Positions 1-7,753 of a stretch of DNA of 64,000 bases are shown here, one piece after another. Origin of the DNA: Pontibacter ramchanderi (GTDB lineage Bacteria > Bacteroidota > Bacteroidia > Cytophagales > Hymenobacteraceae); contig NZ_PJMU01000001.1 in assembly GCF_002846395.1 (NCBI RefSeq), forward strand, positions 992,001 to 1,056,000, read 5' to 3'. Position 1 is the stretch's first letter. The number at the start of each line of letters is the position of its first letter. The position numbers and the translations under genes were made by a program. The notes under the pieces were generated by a model. The model saw nothing but the letters and a program-made list of their open reading frames with translations, was not told the DNA's origin and did no database searches.

Positions 1-1725
1 TACCACTGCATTGTGGGTGGAAAGGCCGAGCTCGGGCTCCACCTTAAAGGCTTTTACCGGCCCGTTCATGCGCAACAGGTCAGAGTGTAGCACTTCCCTG
101 TTTACGCCTTCGCTTACGCCGGTCAGGTATAGCTTGCCATTAACACTTTTTAGCATCGCCGCATAGTTGGCCAACACAGAAACAAGGGTAGCTCCCAGAC
201 TGGAACGTCCTCTCAGGCGCAATATGACCACCGGGTTCTGTGCATTTTCCGGTTGAGGCAACAAGTGCTCTAGTGTCCTGGCACCTGCATAGTATAAGTT
301 CCCGTACACATTCAGCACGGTTACCTTGTTTCTCTTCAAGGTTTTAGGTGGTCTGTGCTCCTCTATTTTTCCATCGTCCCGTTTCCGGAGCTCCACCAGC
401 GTAACTTCTGTAGAAGACTGTGTAACGAACAGGAAGGCGGACAGCAGCACACCAATGCCCACCGCGGAAGGGATGGGCAAAATGAGGGTGGCCCCAAAAG
501 TAACGCCCGCCGCCAGAAAGGAAGGCCATGATTTCCAGCCGGGATTCCAGGTGGCTACGATATCGGAAAGCTTGATGCTCCGAATACCAGCCAGAATGAG
601 CATGGCACCCAACGAGGGCATGGCCGTATAGGCAACAACACCTGAAAACACGGCCACGATCAGTGTCATCGCCAGGCTCGAGAAAATGGAAGCCCAACGG
701 GTTTGTGCCCTGGCCAGCACGTTAATGGCCGTTGTCCCTAAAGAGCCGCCAACCGGCAGGCCCTGAAAAAAACCGCTGGCAATATTCGCGGCTCCATGTG
801 CTACAAAATCGCGGGAGGTATTGGAAGGAGAACCATCTTTGTTGGGCACACTCTGACTGACACCGGCCCCTTGTATTAGAATAACGATGGCTACCGCTGC
901 AGCCCCGGTGATGATATCAAGACTAATGGCAGAAAAAGGGGGCACGACCAGGCTTGGTATACCTCCGCTGATGTCGCCCACGTCCTGCACGACTTTCACG
1001 CCTTCCAGGCCAAAAAAGAAAACAACAGCAGAAGGTATAGCGATGGCAATTAAGGCGAAGATTTTTTTGAGCGGAGTCTTTTGTAAAAAGATGGCAAGCA
1101 GAACAGTTAAAGCCGCCATACCGGTACTGGGCAGATGCAACTTGTCGACATTGAGCAGCAGGTTGATAGTCCGGTAAATACTGTTGCTCCCGCTCGGGGT
1201 ATAGCCGGTGGCGGTTGGGAGCTGGCTCATGATCAAGAGGACCGAAATACCGGTCAGAAAACCGATCATGACCGAAAAGGAAACGAAGCGGGTCAGCCGT
1301 CCCTGGCCTAACAGCCCCAATACGGCCTGGAAAACCCCGATCAATACTACCAGCAGGAAGAACACCTGCCCCCGCTCATCTGCTGGTAGCCCGCGGAGGG
1401 TCTGCCCCGCCATAATGGCCGAGGCGCTCGTCGCGGTGATCATCATCAACTGTGAACTGGAAAACAGCCCTCCTACCAGCGGACCCGCTATGCAGGCATA
1501 CAGTCCATAGACTGGGTTAACCCCTGCCAACAGACCGTTTGCCATCCCGTCGGGCAGGCTGCTGACGGCAGTTGTCGCTCCGGCTATACCATCCTGCTGC
1601 AGTTTGTTGCGCGGCGGCACTTTCCGGGAGGCATTCTGCACCGCATCGCGCAGCACCGTGAGCCCCGGCAGGTGAAACTCATCATCCTGCTTGGTGTTCT
1701 TCTCTTGGGTGGTAGCTTCCTGCAT
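1..1725 (-). CDS. SulP family anion transporter with STAS domain, 3' end cut by window edge
   Basis: The reading frame is open from an ATG at 1725 down to base 1, giving 575 codons without a stop, so the C-terminus lies outside the window. The N-terminal part has the SulP pattern: a cytosolic leader of about 45 residues, then PDGMANGLLAG and a run of hydrophobic segments typical of the 10-14 helix permease. The last ~100 visible residues (LYYAGARTLEH, VVILRLRGRSS) match the start of a cytosolic STAS domain. The family moves sulfate, bicarbonate or related anions across the inner membrane. It is clearly paralogous to the SulP gene at 10398-12179, which shares PDGMA.GLLAGV.PV and the AGARTLE STAS start. 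The actual substrate cannot be read from sequence. Confidence 0.9.
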   Translation of the reverse strand, partial: MQEATTQEKNTKQDDEFHLPGLTVLRDAVQNASRKVPPRNKLQQDGIAGATTAVSSLPDGMANGLLAGVNPVYGLYACIAGPLVGGLFSSSQLMMITATSASAIMAGQTLRGLPADERGQVFFLLVVLIGVFQAVLGLLGQGRLTRFVSFSVMIGFLTGISVLLIMSQLPTATGYTPSGSNSIYRTINLLLNVDKLHLPSTGMAALTVLLAIFLQKTPLKKIFALIAIAIPSAVVFFFGLEGVKVVQDVGDISGGIPSLVVPPFSAISLDIITGAAAVAIVILIQGAGVSQSVPNKDGSPSNTSRDFVAHGAANIASGFFQGLPVGGSLGTTAINVLARAQTRWASIFSSLAMTLIVAVFSGVVAYTAMPSLGAMLILAGIRSIKLSDIVATWNPGWKSWPSFLAAGVTFGATLILPIPSAVGIGVLLSAFLFVTQSSTEVTLVELRKRDDGKIEEHRPPKTLKRNKVTVLNVYGNLYYAGARTLEHLLPQPENAQNPVVILRLRGRSSLGATLVSVLANYAAMLKSVNGKLYLTGVSEGVNREVLHSDLLRMNGPVKAFKVEPELGLSTHNAVV

Positions 1726-1887
1726 TATTTGAACCCTGCTCTGTGTCTTGCCTATACTTGCTGCTTACGCAAAGGTTAAGATCCAGGGGCTTCGGTCATG
1801 CCACTTTATTTGCGTTCCCGGAGCCGCCAGGCCCACGGCAATAGGACGAGCATGCTGCTGATTGAGAGCAGGATTACAGCAAAAGGT

Positions 1888-2775
1888 CTATGAGCGCTTC
1901 ACGCCTATCTTCTTTCGGAATTCGAGGGGTGTCTGGCCGGTCTTTTTCTTAAATAGCCGGGCAAAGTAGGCGGGGTCCTCGAAGCCGAGCGCGTAAGATA
2001 TGTCGGCGATGTTGCTGTCCACATCGGAGAGCGCCAGCTGGGCTTTGGTAATGAAGTAGTCGATCAAAAGGTCCTTGGGTGACTGGTCGGCAATGCTTCT
2101 GCAGATGCGGCTCAAGTGACCGGTGGAGATGAACAGGTCGCGGGCGTATTCTTCCACTGTTTTCTTGTAGGAGTTCTCTGCCCGGATGAGTTGCTGAAAC
2201 CGCCGGAAGTATACCTTGCTGCTATTGGAGGAGGAGAAGAAAGCCTGTTTACCGCCCAGCGAAATGCGGTAGAGTTGCACCAGCATCTGCCCGACCAGGT
2301 ACTGCAGCATCAGGAGCCTGCCGGGAAACGTGCTGTTGTATTCGTCCACACACTGCTGCATGGTTTCAAATACTTCCGTCGTGGCAGGTTCATCCTCCAT
2401 AACTGGCACGATATGAACTTCCTCCATCCCGAAAATCACATCGGCTTCCCGCTGCAGCATGTGCTCCAGCACGGTGTCCGCCAGGTTGATGATCCAACCG
2501 GAAACATCTGTCAGGTGCAGAAAGCCGTGTTCAATATTTTTGGGGACTACCAGAAAAGCCGGGGCCTGTATCGTAACCTTCTCTGTCCCATAATGGAACT
2601 CAGTCTGGCCTTCCTGCACCAGAAAGATCTGCAGAAAATGATTGTGGGCATGCAGTTTTACCTGTCCCTGGTGCTGTTTCCCGATTTCGCCGAATGGATG
2701 CACGTGTATAAGTCCTTTCGCAAATTCGATGGTGTTGGTGCCGTAAAGCCCCTTGTAAAAGCGTTTCTCCTGCAT
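1888..2775 (-). CDS. AraC family transcriptional regulator with N-terminal cupin
   Basis: This 295-residue protein has a cupin-like sensory region at about residues 30-110, with a histidine cluster (HAHNH) that could bind a ligand or metal. A C-terminal double helix-turn-helix of the AraC/XylS type lies at about residues 195-290. The second helix-turn-helix carries the family signature YALGFEDPAYFARLFKK followed by G.TP..FR. Length is normal for the family. It is divergent from the flavin monooxygenase at 2889, with about 110 bases between the two starts. The usual arrangement would make that gene its target, but this is an inference. The inducer is unknown. The ATG at 2775 is kept because the cupin begins soon after it. 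Confidence 0.92.
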   Translation of the reverse strand: MQEKRFYKGLYGTNTIEFAKGLIHVHPFGEIGKQHQGQVKLHAHNHFLQIFLVQEGQTEFHYGTEKVTIQAPAFLVVPKNIEHGFLHLTDVSGWIINLADTVLEHMLQREADVIFGMEEVHIVPVMEDEPATTEVFETMQQCVDEYNSTFPGRLLMLQYLVGQMLVQLYRISLGGKQAFFSSSNSSKVYFRRFQQLIRAENSYKKTVEEYARDLFISTGHLSRICRSIADQSPKDLLIDYFITKAQLALSDVDSNIADISYALGFEDPAYFARLFKKKTGQTPLEFRKKIGVKRS

Positions 2776-2888
2776 GTTTTAAGTTGTCACATTTCGCTTT
2801 AGGAAGCAAATGAATTTAAGTCAGCTTGCTCAAAGTTTATGTAGATTGCGTAATTTATACTTTGTGTGGAACAGTTGAAATCTTAACT

Positions 2889-3932
2889 ATGGAAATCGGA
2901 ATAACCACCTTCGTCGAGAATACCCCGGACCCTTATACCGGCCAGCTGCTCCGTCCTGAGGAAAGGATGCAAAACCTGATGGAGGAAATAGAACTGGCAG
3001 ACCAGGTGGGCCTGGAGGTTTTTGCCATCGGGGAGCACCACCGACCTGACTACATCGTATCTTCCCCGGCTGTTGTTCTGGCGGCGGCCGCTGTAAAAAC
3101 CAAAAACATCAGGTTATCGAGTGGCGTGACGGTCTTGAGCTCCGACGATCCGGTGCGTGTGTTCCAGGACTTTGCGCACGTCGATCTTTTATCGAAAGGC
3201 AGAGCGGAGATCATGGCTGGTCGCGGCTCCTTCATTGAGTCTTTTCCGCTTTTTGGCAATGACCTGAAAGACTACGATACCTTGTTTTCAGAGAAACTGG
3301 AACTGCTGCTAGCGCTCAACAAAAGCGAGAAGATAACTTGGGAAGGCAAGCACCGCCCGGCTATCGATAACCGCGGGGTATATCCGAGACCTTATCAAAA
3401 AGAGTTGCCGATCTGGGTGGCCGTCGGTGGCACGCCACAGTCTGTGGTGCGGGCTGCCACGCTTGGTTTGCCGATGGCGCTGGCCATTATAGGCGGGGAG
3501 CCGGAGCGCTTTGTGCCTTTCACCAATCTGTACAAGGAAACCTATAAAAAGGCCGGACACGATCCTGCCAAACTGCAGCTGGCCATCAATTCGCATGGGT
3601 TCATTGCGGATGATGCGCAGAAAGCTGCTGATGATTATTATGGCCCTTACGCCTATGTGATGAGCAAGCTCGGGCGTGAACGAGGCTGGTCTCCTATGAA
3701 CAGGCAACACTACGAAGCAATGCGAGCTCCAACGGGATCTTTGCTGGTGGGCAGTCCGCAACAGGTCATCGATAAAATACTGTATGAGCACGAGTTGTTC
3801 GGCAATACCCGTTTTCTGTTGCACATCAGCGTAGGCACCCTGCCGCATAACATCCTGATGCGCGCAATCGAGTTGCTTGGGACGGTGGTGGCACCAGCCG
3901 TTAAAAAAGCTGTGGCAAAAAGTTCGTCCTAA
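2889..3932 (+). CDS. LLM class flavin-dependent oxidoreductase (luciferase-like)
   Basis: The 347-residue product has the bacterial luciferase-like TIM-barrel pattern. It begins MEIGITTF, has IGEHHRPDY near residue 50 (the EHH motif of the family), an SSGVTVL strand, and a conserved [13 protein letters not shown] segment. Such enzymes use reduced FMN or F420 to oxidise or monooxygenate small substrates; the substrate here is unknown. An in-frame TTG at 2826 would extend it by 21 residues, but homology-like sequence begins at the ATG at 2889, so that start is used. Just upstream lies TATACTTTG, close to the Bacteroidota -7 box but with one extra base in the spacer. It is divergent from the AraC regulator. 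Confidence 0.88.
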   Translation: MEIGITTFVENTPDPYTGQLLRPEERMQNLMEEIELADQVGLEVFAIGEHHRPDYIVSSPAVVLAAAAVKTKNIRLSSGVTVLSSDDPVRVFQDFAHVDLLSKGRAEIMAGRGSFIESFPLFGNDLKDYDTLFSEKLELLLALNKSEKITWEGKHRPAIDNRGVYPRPYQKELPIWVAVGGTPQSVVRAATLGLPMALAIIGGEPERFVPFTNLYKETYKKAGHDPAKLQLAINSHGFIADDAQKAADDYYGPYAYVMSKLGRERGWSPMNRQHYEAMRAPTGSLLVGSPQQVIDKILYEHELFGNTRFLLHISVGTLPHNILMRAIELLGTVVAPAVKKAVAKSSS

Positions 3933-4013
3933 AGCCGCTTACAATGCTTAGGCTTTCAGCCATTTGCTGCAGCCAGGGCAGGCAACCCGGTCGCTTGACC
4001 TATAAATGCAGGT

Positions 4014-4976
4014 CTATACCTGGCTGGTTTCGGGGAGAACCGGGGTGTCTTTTATTTCGTAGGGCTTCCCGATCAGTTTCACTTCATAAGGTGTGCTGAC
4101 GCCCTTCAGATTCAGGTAATTACAACCCACGGCATACGGCGGATTCTTGAGTAAGCGGTAGGCGACAGCTGAGATCACGAAGCTGTTGTTCAGTTCTTTG
4201 GTGGCGGCCTGCAGCCTGGCGGCGATGTTCACCGGAAAGCCCATCACTGTCAGGTTATGGCTCAGGCCTATCCCTACGTTACCCACCACTACCTTCCCTA
4301 CGTGCACGCCTATACCTACTTCAAAGGTATGGTTAAAGTAAGGCCGCATGTAGGTGTTGTTAAAGATCCGCAGGTCGGACAGTATCTTTAACCCGGCCAG
4401 CACGGCCGAGTTGGCGGCTTGCTTTATTCTACTGTTCAGCCCAAAGACGGCATATAGGCCATCACCGGCCGTGTCGATGATCTCCCCATCGTACTGGGTA
4501 ATGGCATTTTTGAGAAGTGCGAAGATCCGGCGCATGATGTGGATGACATCGAAGGGCAGGCTCCTTTCGACAAAAGGCGTAAAGTCACGGATATCGATAA
4601 AGAAGAGCGCCAGCTTACGGCTCTCCCCCATCACAGTGGTAAAGCTGTCTTCCGTGTCATCAACAAAAATAAAACGGTCAATTTCATCCCGTATCAGTCG
4701 CTGTACTGCTACCCCTTCCCCGTTTACACGAGATTGGCAGGCGAGCCGCACATTGTCCGGAAACTTCTTCACTTTTTTAATCGCCTGCTCCAATGCAGTG
4801 GGCGGCGTCAGCTTTTCCTGCCCCTCCAGTACCAGCACGCGGCAAGTGGTGCATTGCCCTTTTCCACCACAGGCATGGTAGTGCGGAATGCCGGCAGCCA
4901 GAGAAGCCTGCAGAATCGTCTGTCGCTCCTCTACCGGTACTGCTTTCTCGCCTTTGAAATTTACATGATGGGTCAT
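4014..4976 (-). CDS. 2Fe-2S ferredoxin domain fused to class III nucleotidyl cyclase
   Basis: This 320-residue soluble protein joins two domains. Residues 1-95 are a ferredoxin with cysteines 36, 42, 45 and 80 (C-x5-C-x2-C-x34-C), the 2Fe-2S ligand pattern. Residues 118-300 are a class III cyclase: metal aspartates D128 (FFIDIRDF) and D172 (AGDGLYAVFG), and the transition-state Asn/Arg in VNIAARL. The position that is Lys in adenylate cyclases (and Glu in guanylate cyclases) reads Asp here, and the second purine-contact position is Thr, as in many bacterial cyclases. The product could therefore be cAMP, cGMP or another nucleotide. The fusion implies cyclase control by cluster redox state. It is the last gene of a minus-strand run starting at 7303, 23 bases after the GNAT gene. 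Confidence 0.9.
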   Translation of the reverse strand: MTHHVNFKGEKAVPVEERQTILQASLAAGIPHYHACGGKGQCTTCRVLVLEGQEKLTPPTALEQAIKKVKKFPDNVRLACQSRVNGEGVAVQRLIRDEIDRFIFVDDTEDSFTTVMGESRKLALFFIDIRDFTPFVERSLPFDVIHIMRRIFALLKNAITQYDGEIIDTAGDGLYAVFGLNSRIKQAANSAVLAGLKILSDLRIFNNTYMRPYFNHTFEVGIGVHVGKVVVGNVGIGLSHNLTVMGFPVNIAARLQAATKELNNSFVISAVAYRLLKNPPYAVGCNYLNLKGVSTPYEVKLIGKPYEIKDTPVLPETSQV

Positions 4977-4999
4977 GTGTACTTTTCGTTGATTATACC

Positions 5000-5296
5000 T
5001 TACTCGCTTTTAGCCGGTTCCTTACGCACCAGGTACTGGTATTCCGGGTGCTTTTTAAGGTAGGAGCGCATATACGGGCACAGCGGCACCAGCTCCAGCT
5101 TGTTTGCTGCCATGTGCTCCAGCGCATACCTGGTCATGGCGCCGGCTATACCTCTGCCTTCCAGTGCTTTTGGCACCTCAGTGTGCAGCACGGTCATCAC
5201 GCCGGGCTTCAGTTTATACTCGATGATGGCGGTATGGCCTTCCAGGGTTGTCTCGAACCTGTTTTCGGCCGGATTATCTTTTACTTCTATCTCCAT
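5000..5296 (-). CDS. Small GNAT-type N-acetyltransferase (YjdJ/NATD1-like)
   Basis: The 98-residue protein matches the compact GNAT subfamily related to YjdJ and eukaryotic NATD1. It has a beta-strand core (TAIIEYKLKPGVMTVLHTEV), then the acetyl-CoA loop EGRGIAGAM, and a C-terminal VPLCPYMRSYLKKHPEY that is typical of the group. These enzymes are small stand-alone acetyl-CoA-binding proteins; the substrate is generally unknown. It lies in the middle of the YceI to cyclase operon, with 46 bases to the cupin gene upstream and 23 bases to the cyclase downstream. A role in stress response is suggested only by these neighbours. Confidence 0.88.
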   Translation of the reverse strand: MEIEVKDNPAENRFETTLEGHTAIIEYKLKPGVMTVLHTEVPKALEGRGIAGAMTRYALEHMAANKLELVPLCPYMRSYLKKHPEYQYLVRKEPAKSE

Positions 5297-5342
5297 GATA
5301 CTAATTCTTCGTTTTGCTCATATAAAGGATGGTAGCTATACC

Positions 5343-5702
5343 TTAGGCCAGCGTGATGAAAATAGAGCTCCGGACGGCCTGCTCCAGGTTACGGGTTTTA
5401 TGGCCCTTCCCGGTGGTATCCTCCAGCAGCAGGACCTCTCCCTGCCTGAAGGTACGTTTTTCACCCAGTGAGGTCTCTATCTCTATACCTACATCCAGCA
5501 CGACAAGGTACTGCCGGGCCGGCGCCGTGTGAAAATCGTAATCATAAGTAGAGGGCACTTTCCGGAAAATGACACTCTCCGCTACCTCCGGCTCCGACAG
5601 GAAACCGATCTCCCCTTCCGGATTCAGGGGCCTGGTAATATCCTCAAACCTGCTGTCGCCGTTTTCGTCAGCGTATACCCTGGTTATTGCAAAATTCTCC
5701 AT
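5343..5702 (-). CDS. Small cupin-domain protein
   Basis: The 119-residue product has a single beta-barrel cupin pattern in its second half: HTAPARQYLVVLDVGIEIE forms the first part and FRQGEVLLLEDTTGKGH the second, with histidines at both positions that could bind a metal. The N-terminal half (ITRVYADENGDSRFEDI) is typical of a family of short cytosolic cupins found beside oxidoreductases. No enzymatic activity can be assigned. It sits 47 bases downstream of the ring-cleaving dioxygenase on the same strand and is presumably co-transcribed with it. Confidence 0.82.
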   Translation of the reverse strand: MENFAITRVYADENGDSRFEDITRPLNPEGEIGFLSEPEVAESVIFRKVPSTYDYDFHTAPARQYLVVLDVGIEIETSLGEKRTFRQGEVLLLEDTTGKGHKTRNLEQAVRSSIFITLA

Positions 5703-5749
5703 AACTACTCTCTTCTTTTATCCTTACACTTTGCTCGCTTTTACCCAGT

Positions 5750-6685
5750 TTAGTCAATCTTAGGCAGGGCTGCTTCTATCTCCGCTCTGCGCGACTCGTA
5801 CCGTGGTGGCAGTAGTAAACCTGTTCCCAGTTCTTCCCACGGCTCGTCGATGCCAAATCCGGGGTTGTCGGTGGCGATCTCGAACAGGATGCCGTTCGGT
5901 TCGCGGAAGTAGAGCGAGTAGAAATAGTTGCGGTCTATCTTCTGGGTGATGTTATACCCCAGGTCGGCAATCTTTTTCTGAAAATGCATCAACACATCCT
6001 CATTCTTCACCCGGAAAGCGATGTGGTGGTTGGTGCCGGCACCGCCCAGGCCGCGCGGTTCGTGGGGCAGTTCCACCAGGTCGATGATGTTGGCCGTGTC
6101 GACTGCATCGGTTACGTAGCGGTAGCGGTTCACGCTTTGCTCCTGCAAGGTATAGCCGAAGATATCGGTCAGCACCTGCGCTGTCTTCTCCTTGTCCTGC
6201 ACCGTCAGCGTCACGCCATGAAAGCCCCTGGTCGCCACGGCCGCTTTCACTTCGTCGGTTTCCCAGGGTATGCGGTTGTCCTGCTTTTTGGGGATCACCA
6301 GTTCCAGCTTCAGCCCGTCCGGGTCTAAGAACGTGAGGTACTGCTCGCCGAATTTTTCGGAGGGCTTGTTGTAAGTGACATAGTGCTTTTCGAAGCGGTC
6401 GATCCAGAAATCGAAGCTGCCCTCGGGCACGGCGTAGGCAATGTTGGTGGCCATGCCGGTACCGGCGCTCCCCCTGCGGGCTCCCTCGTGCGGGAAGAAC
6501 GTCAGGATAGTACCGGCGCTGCCCTTCTCGTCGCCATAGTAAAAGTGGTAGGTACCCGGATCGTCGAAATTAACGGTCTTTTTGAGCAGGCGCAGGCCCA
6601 TCACGTTGGTATAAAAATCAAGATTTTGTTTGGCCATACCCGCAATCGCAGTGATGTGGTGCAGGCCTGCTATTCTATTTTCCAT
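5750..6685 (-). CDS. VOC family ring-cleaving dioxygenase (MhqO/LinE-like)
   Basis: The 311-residue protein consists of two tandem vicinal-oxygen-chelate modules, about residues 1-140 and 150-300. Likely metal ligands are the His of LHHITAIAG near the start, the His of NHHIAFRV in the second module and the Glu of GILFEIATD. This matches the MhqA/MhqO and LinE-type group that opens (hydro)quinone rings and protects against quinone electrophiles. The ATG at 6685 (MENRIAGLHH) is chosen over one seven codons earlier because the conserved fold begins immediately. It is the second gene of the YceI-led operon. A second copy of the family is at 12328-13269. Confidence 0.92.
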   Translation of the reverse strand: MENRIAGLHHITAIAGMAKQNLDFYTNVMGLRLLKKTVNFDDPGTYHFYYGDEKGSAGTILTFFPHEGARRGSAGTGMATNIAYAVPEGSFDFWIDRFEKHYVTYNKPSEKFGEQYLTFLDPDGLKLELVIPKKQDNRIPWETDEVKAAVATRGFHGVTLTVQDKEKTAQVLTDIFGYTLQEQSVNRYRYVTDAVDTANIIDLVELPHEPRGLGGAGTNHHIAFRVKNEDVLMHFQKKIADLGYNITQKIDRNYFYSLYFREPNGILFEIATDNPGFGIDEPWEELGTGLLLPPRYESRRAEIEAALPKID

Positions 6686-6763
6686 GAGCTTAATTTTAGG
6701 TACCATCTGCCTGTTAATCAGGTATACGGCTGTTTAATATATTGAATTATCTTCCACTTCAGT

Positions 6764-7303
6764 TTAGACCGACTGTTTCACCAGTTGCACTTCCGCGTGT
6801 AGCCGGATCTCGTCACCCACCACCACGCTGCCCGCTTCGGTCACGGCGTTCCAGGTCAGTCCAAATTCCTTGCGGCTGATCTTGCCATCTACCGTGAAAC
6901 CGGCTTTTGTCTGTCCGTACGGGTCTATAACGATGCCGCCAAGCTCCACCTTAACGGTTACCGGTTTGGATACATCGCGTATGCTCAGGTCGCCGTGTAG
7001 TTTGTATTGACTGCCGCTTACATGCTCGTAGCGATTAGCCACAAACCGAATCTCGTTGTGCTTCTCCACATCGAAGAAATCCGGTGATTTGAGGTGCGTG
7101 TCGCGTTGCTCGTTGTTGGTGCTGATCGAGTTGACATCGGCTGTAAAAACAACCCGCTCCACGTTCGTGAAAGCCTCATCCGGTGTAAGCGCCTCAATGT
7201 TAAAGTTTCTGAAATAACCCGTCACGGTCGTGATCATCAGGTGCTTTACCTTGAACTGTACTTCGCTGTGTATCGGGTCTACTACCCATTTTGTAGGTGC
7301 CAT
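6764..7303 (-). CDS. YceI family lipid-binding protein without signal peptide
   Basis: The 179-residue product begins APTKWVVDPIHSEVQFKVKHL, the classic opening strands of the YceI lipocalin-like barrel, and continues with LKSPDFFDVEKH and the late motif SRKEFGLTWN. YceI barrels bind isoprenoid or amide ligands, and many have an isoprenoid quinone bound. Unlike the paralog at 16580, this one starts directly with the barrel and has no signal peptide, so it is probably cytosolic. The ATG at 7303 is preceded by AAAGGAAT; an upstream in-frame extension to 7438 crosses the promoter and is rejected. It is the first gene of the minus-strand operon that ends with the ferredoxin-cyclase. Confidence 0.93.
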   Translation of the reverse strand: MAPTKWVVDPIHSEVQFKVKHLMITTVTGYFRNFNIEALTPDEAFTNVERVVFTADVNSISTNNEQRDTHLKSPDFFDVEKHNEIRFVANRYEHVSGSQYKLHGDLSIRDVSKPVTVKVELGGIVIDPYGQTKAGFTVDGKISRKEFGLTWNAVTEAGSVVVGDEIRLHAEVQLVKQSV

Positions 7304-7350
7304 GCTGATTCCTTTACGTGCTTCATATAATGCTTTATCGATTTTCACTA

Positions 7351-7379
7351 CAAATGTACATACATTTATTGTATATACA
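7351..7379 (-). promoter_or_regulatory. Promoter with -7 box and paired TGTAT repeats for the YceI operon
   Basis: Read on the minus strand, bases 7358-7351 are TACATTTG, an exact match to the Bacteroidota TAnnTTTG -7 box, about 50 bases before the YceI ATG. Overlapping and just upstream are two ten-base repeats, TGTATATACA (7370-7379, a perfect palindrome) and TGTATGTACA on the minus strand (7355-7364), with starts 15 bases apart. A repeat pair overlapping the -7 box suggests a repressor operator. The regulator is not identified. Confidence 0.6.
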
Positions 7380-7753
7380 TTATTTCTCGATAAAAGTTTC
7401 CTCTTTATGCAAACAATGCCCCAAAGGCGAGTTATCAATTAGCCATACCTGCGTCCAGACTGCCACCATCCGCTACATGTATTACCTTTTCTCTGCCAAG
7501 CGTCACCATCCTAACCAGAACTGCTTCGGGCATTACTTCCTGCCTCTGCTTCACCAAGCCGCCCCTTTCTCGTAATACTTTATTAATCAGCAAGTAGACC
7601 GCTTGTTCACCGGAATATGCCGGAAGGATCTGGCTACTATACCTATACCTTGAAACCCGCATTTGGTGGCGAAAACCTGTTAGGGAAACCCAGCCATGTG
7701 AAACAAACAGAAGTCGATGCACCAGGCTATGAACAAAAAACAAACGACATCAC
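7380..7753. other. Intergenic spacer with no supported gene
   Basis: This spacer separates the divergent YceI operon and sulfatase operon. An open frame of 102 codons exists on the minus strand, but its product has no recognisable pattern and it would read into the YceI promoter region, so it is not called. TATACCTATACC occurs near 7640. No convincing -7 box was seen close to the sulfatase start. Confidence 0.5.

Noticed and set aside
2116..2802. A 228-codon plus-strand frame over the AraC gene
   Set aside because: It is antisense to a protein with clear cupin and AraC motifs and has no recognisable pattern itself.
7304..7438. A longer YceI protein starting at 7438
   Set aside because: The extra 45 codons read through the -7 box and repeat operator and have no YceI homology; the ATG at 7303 starts the first barrel strand.
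7435..7743. A 102-codon minus-strand frame upstream of the YceI operon
   Set aside because: No protein-like pattern, and it would end at the YceI promoter region; a shorter plus-strand frame overlaps it. No evidence favours either.
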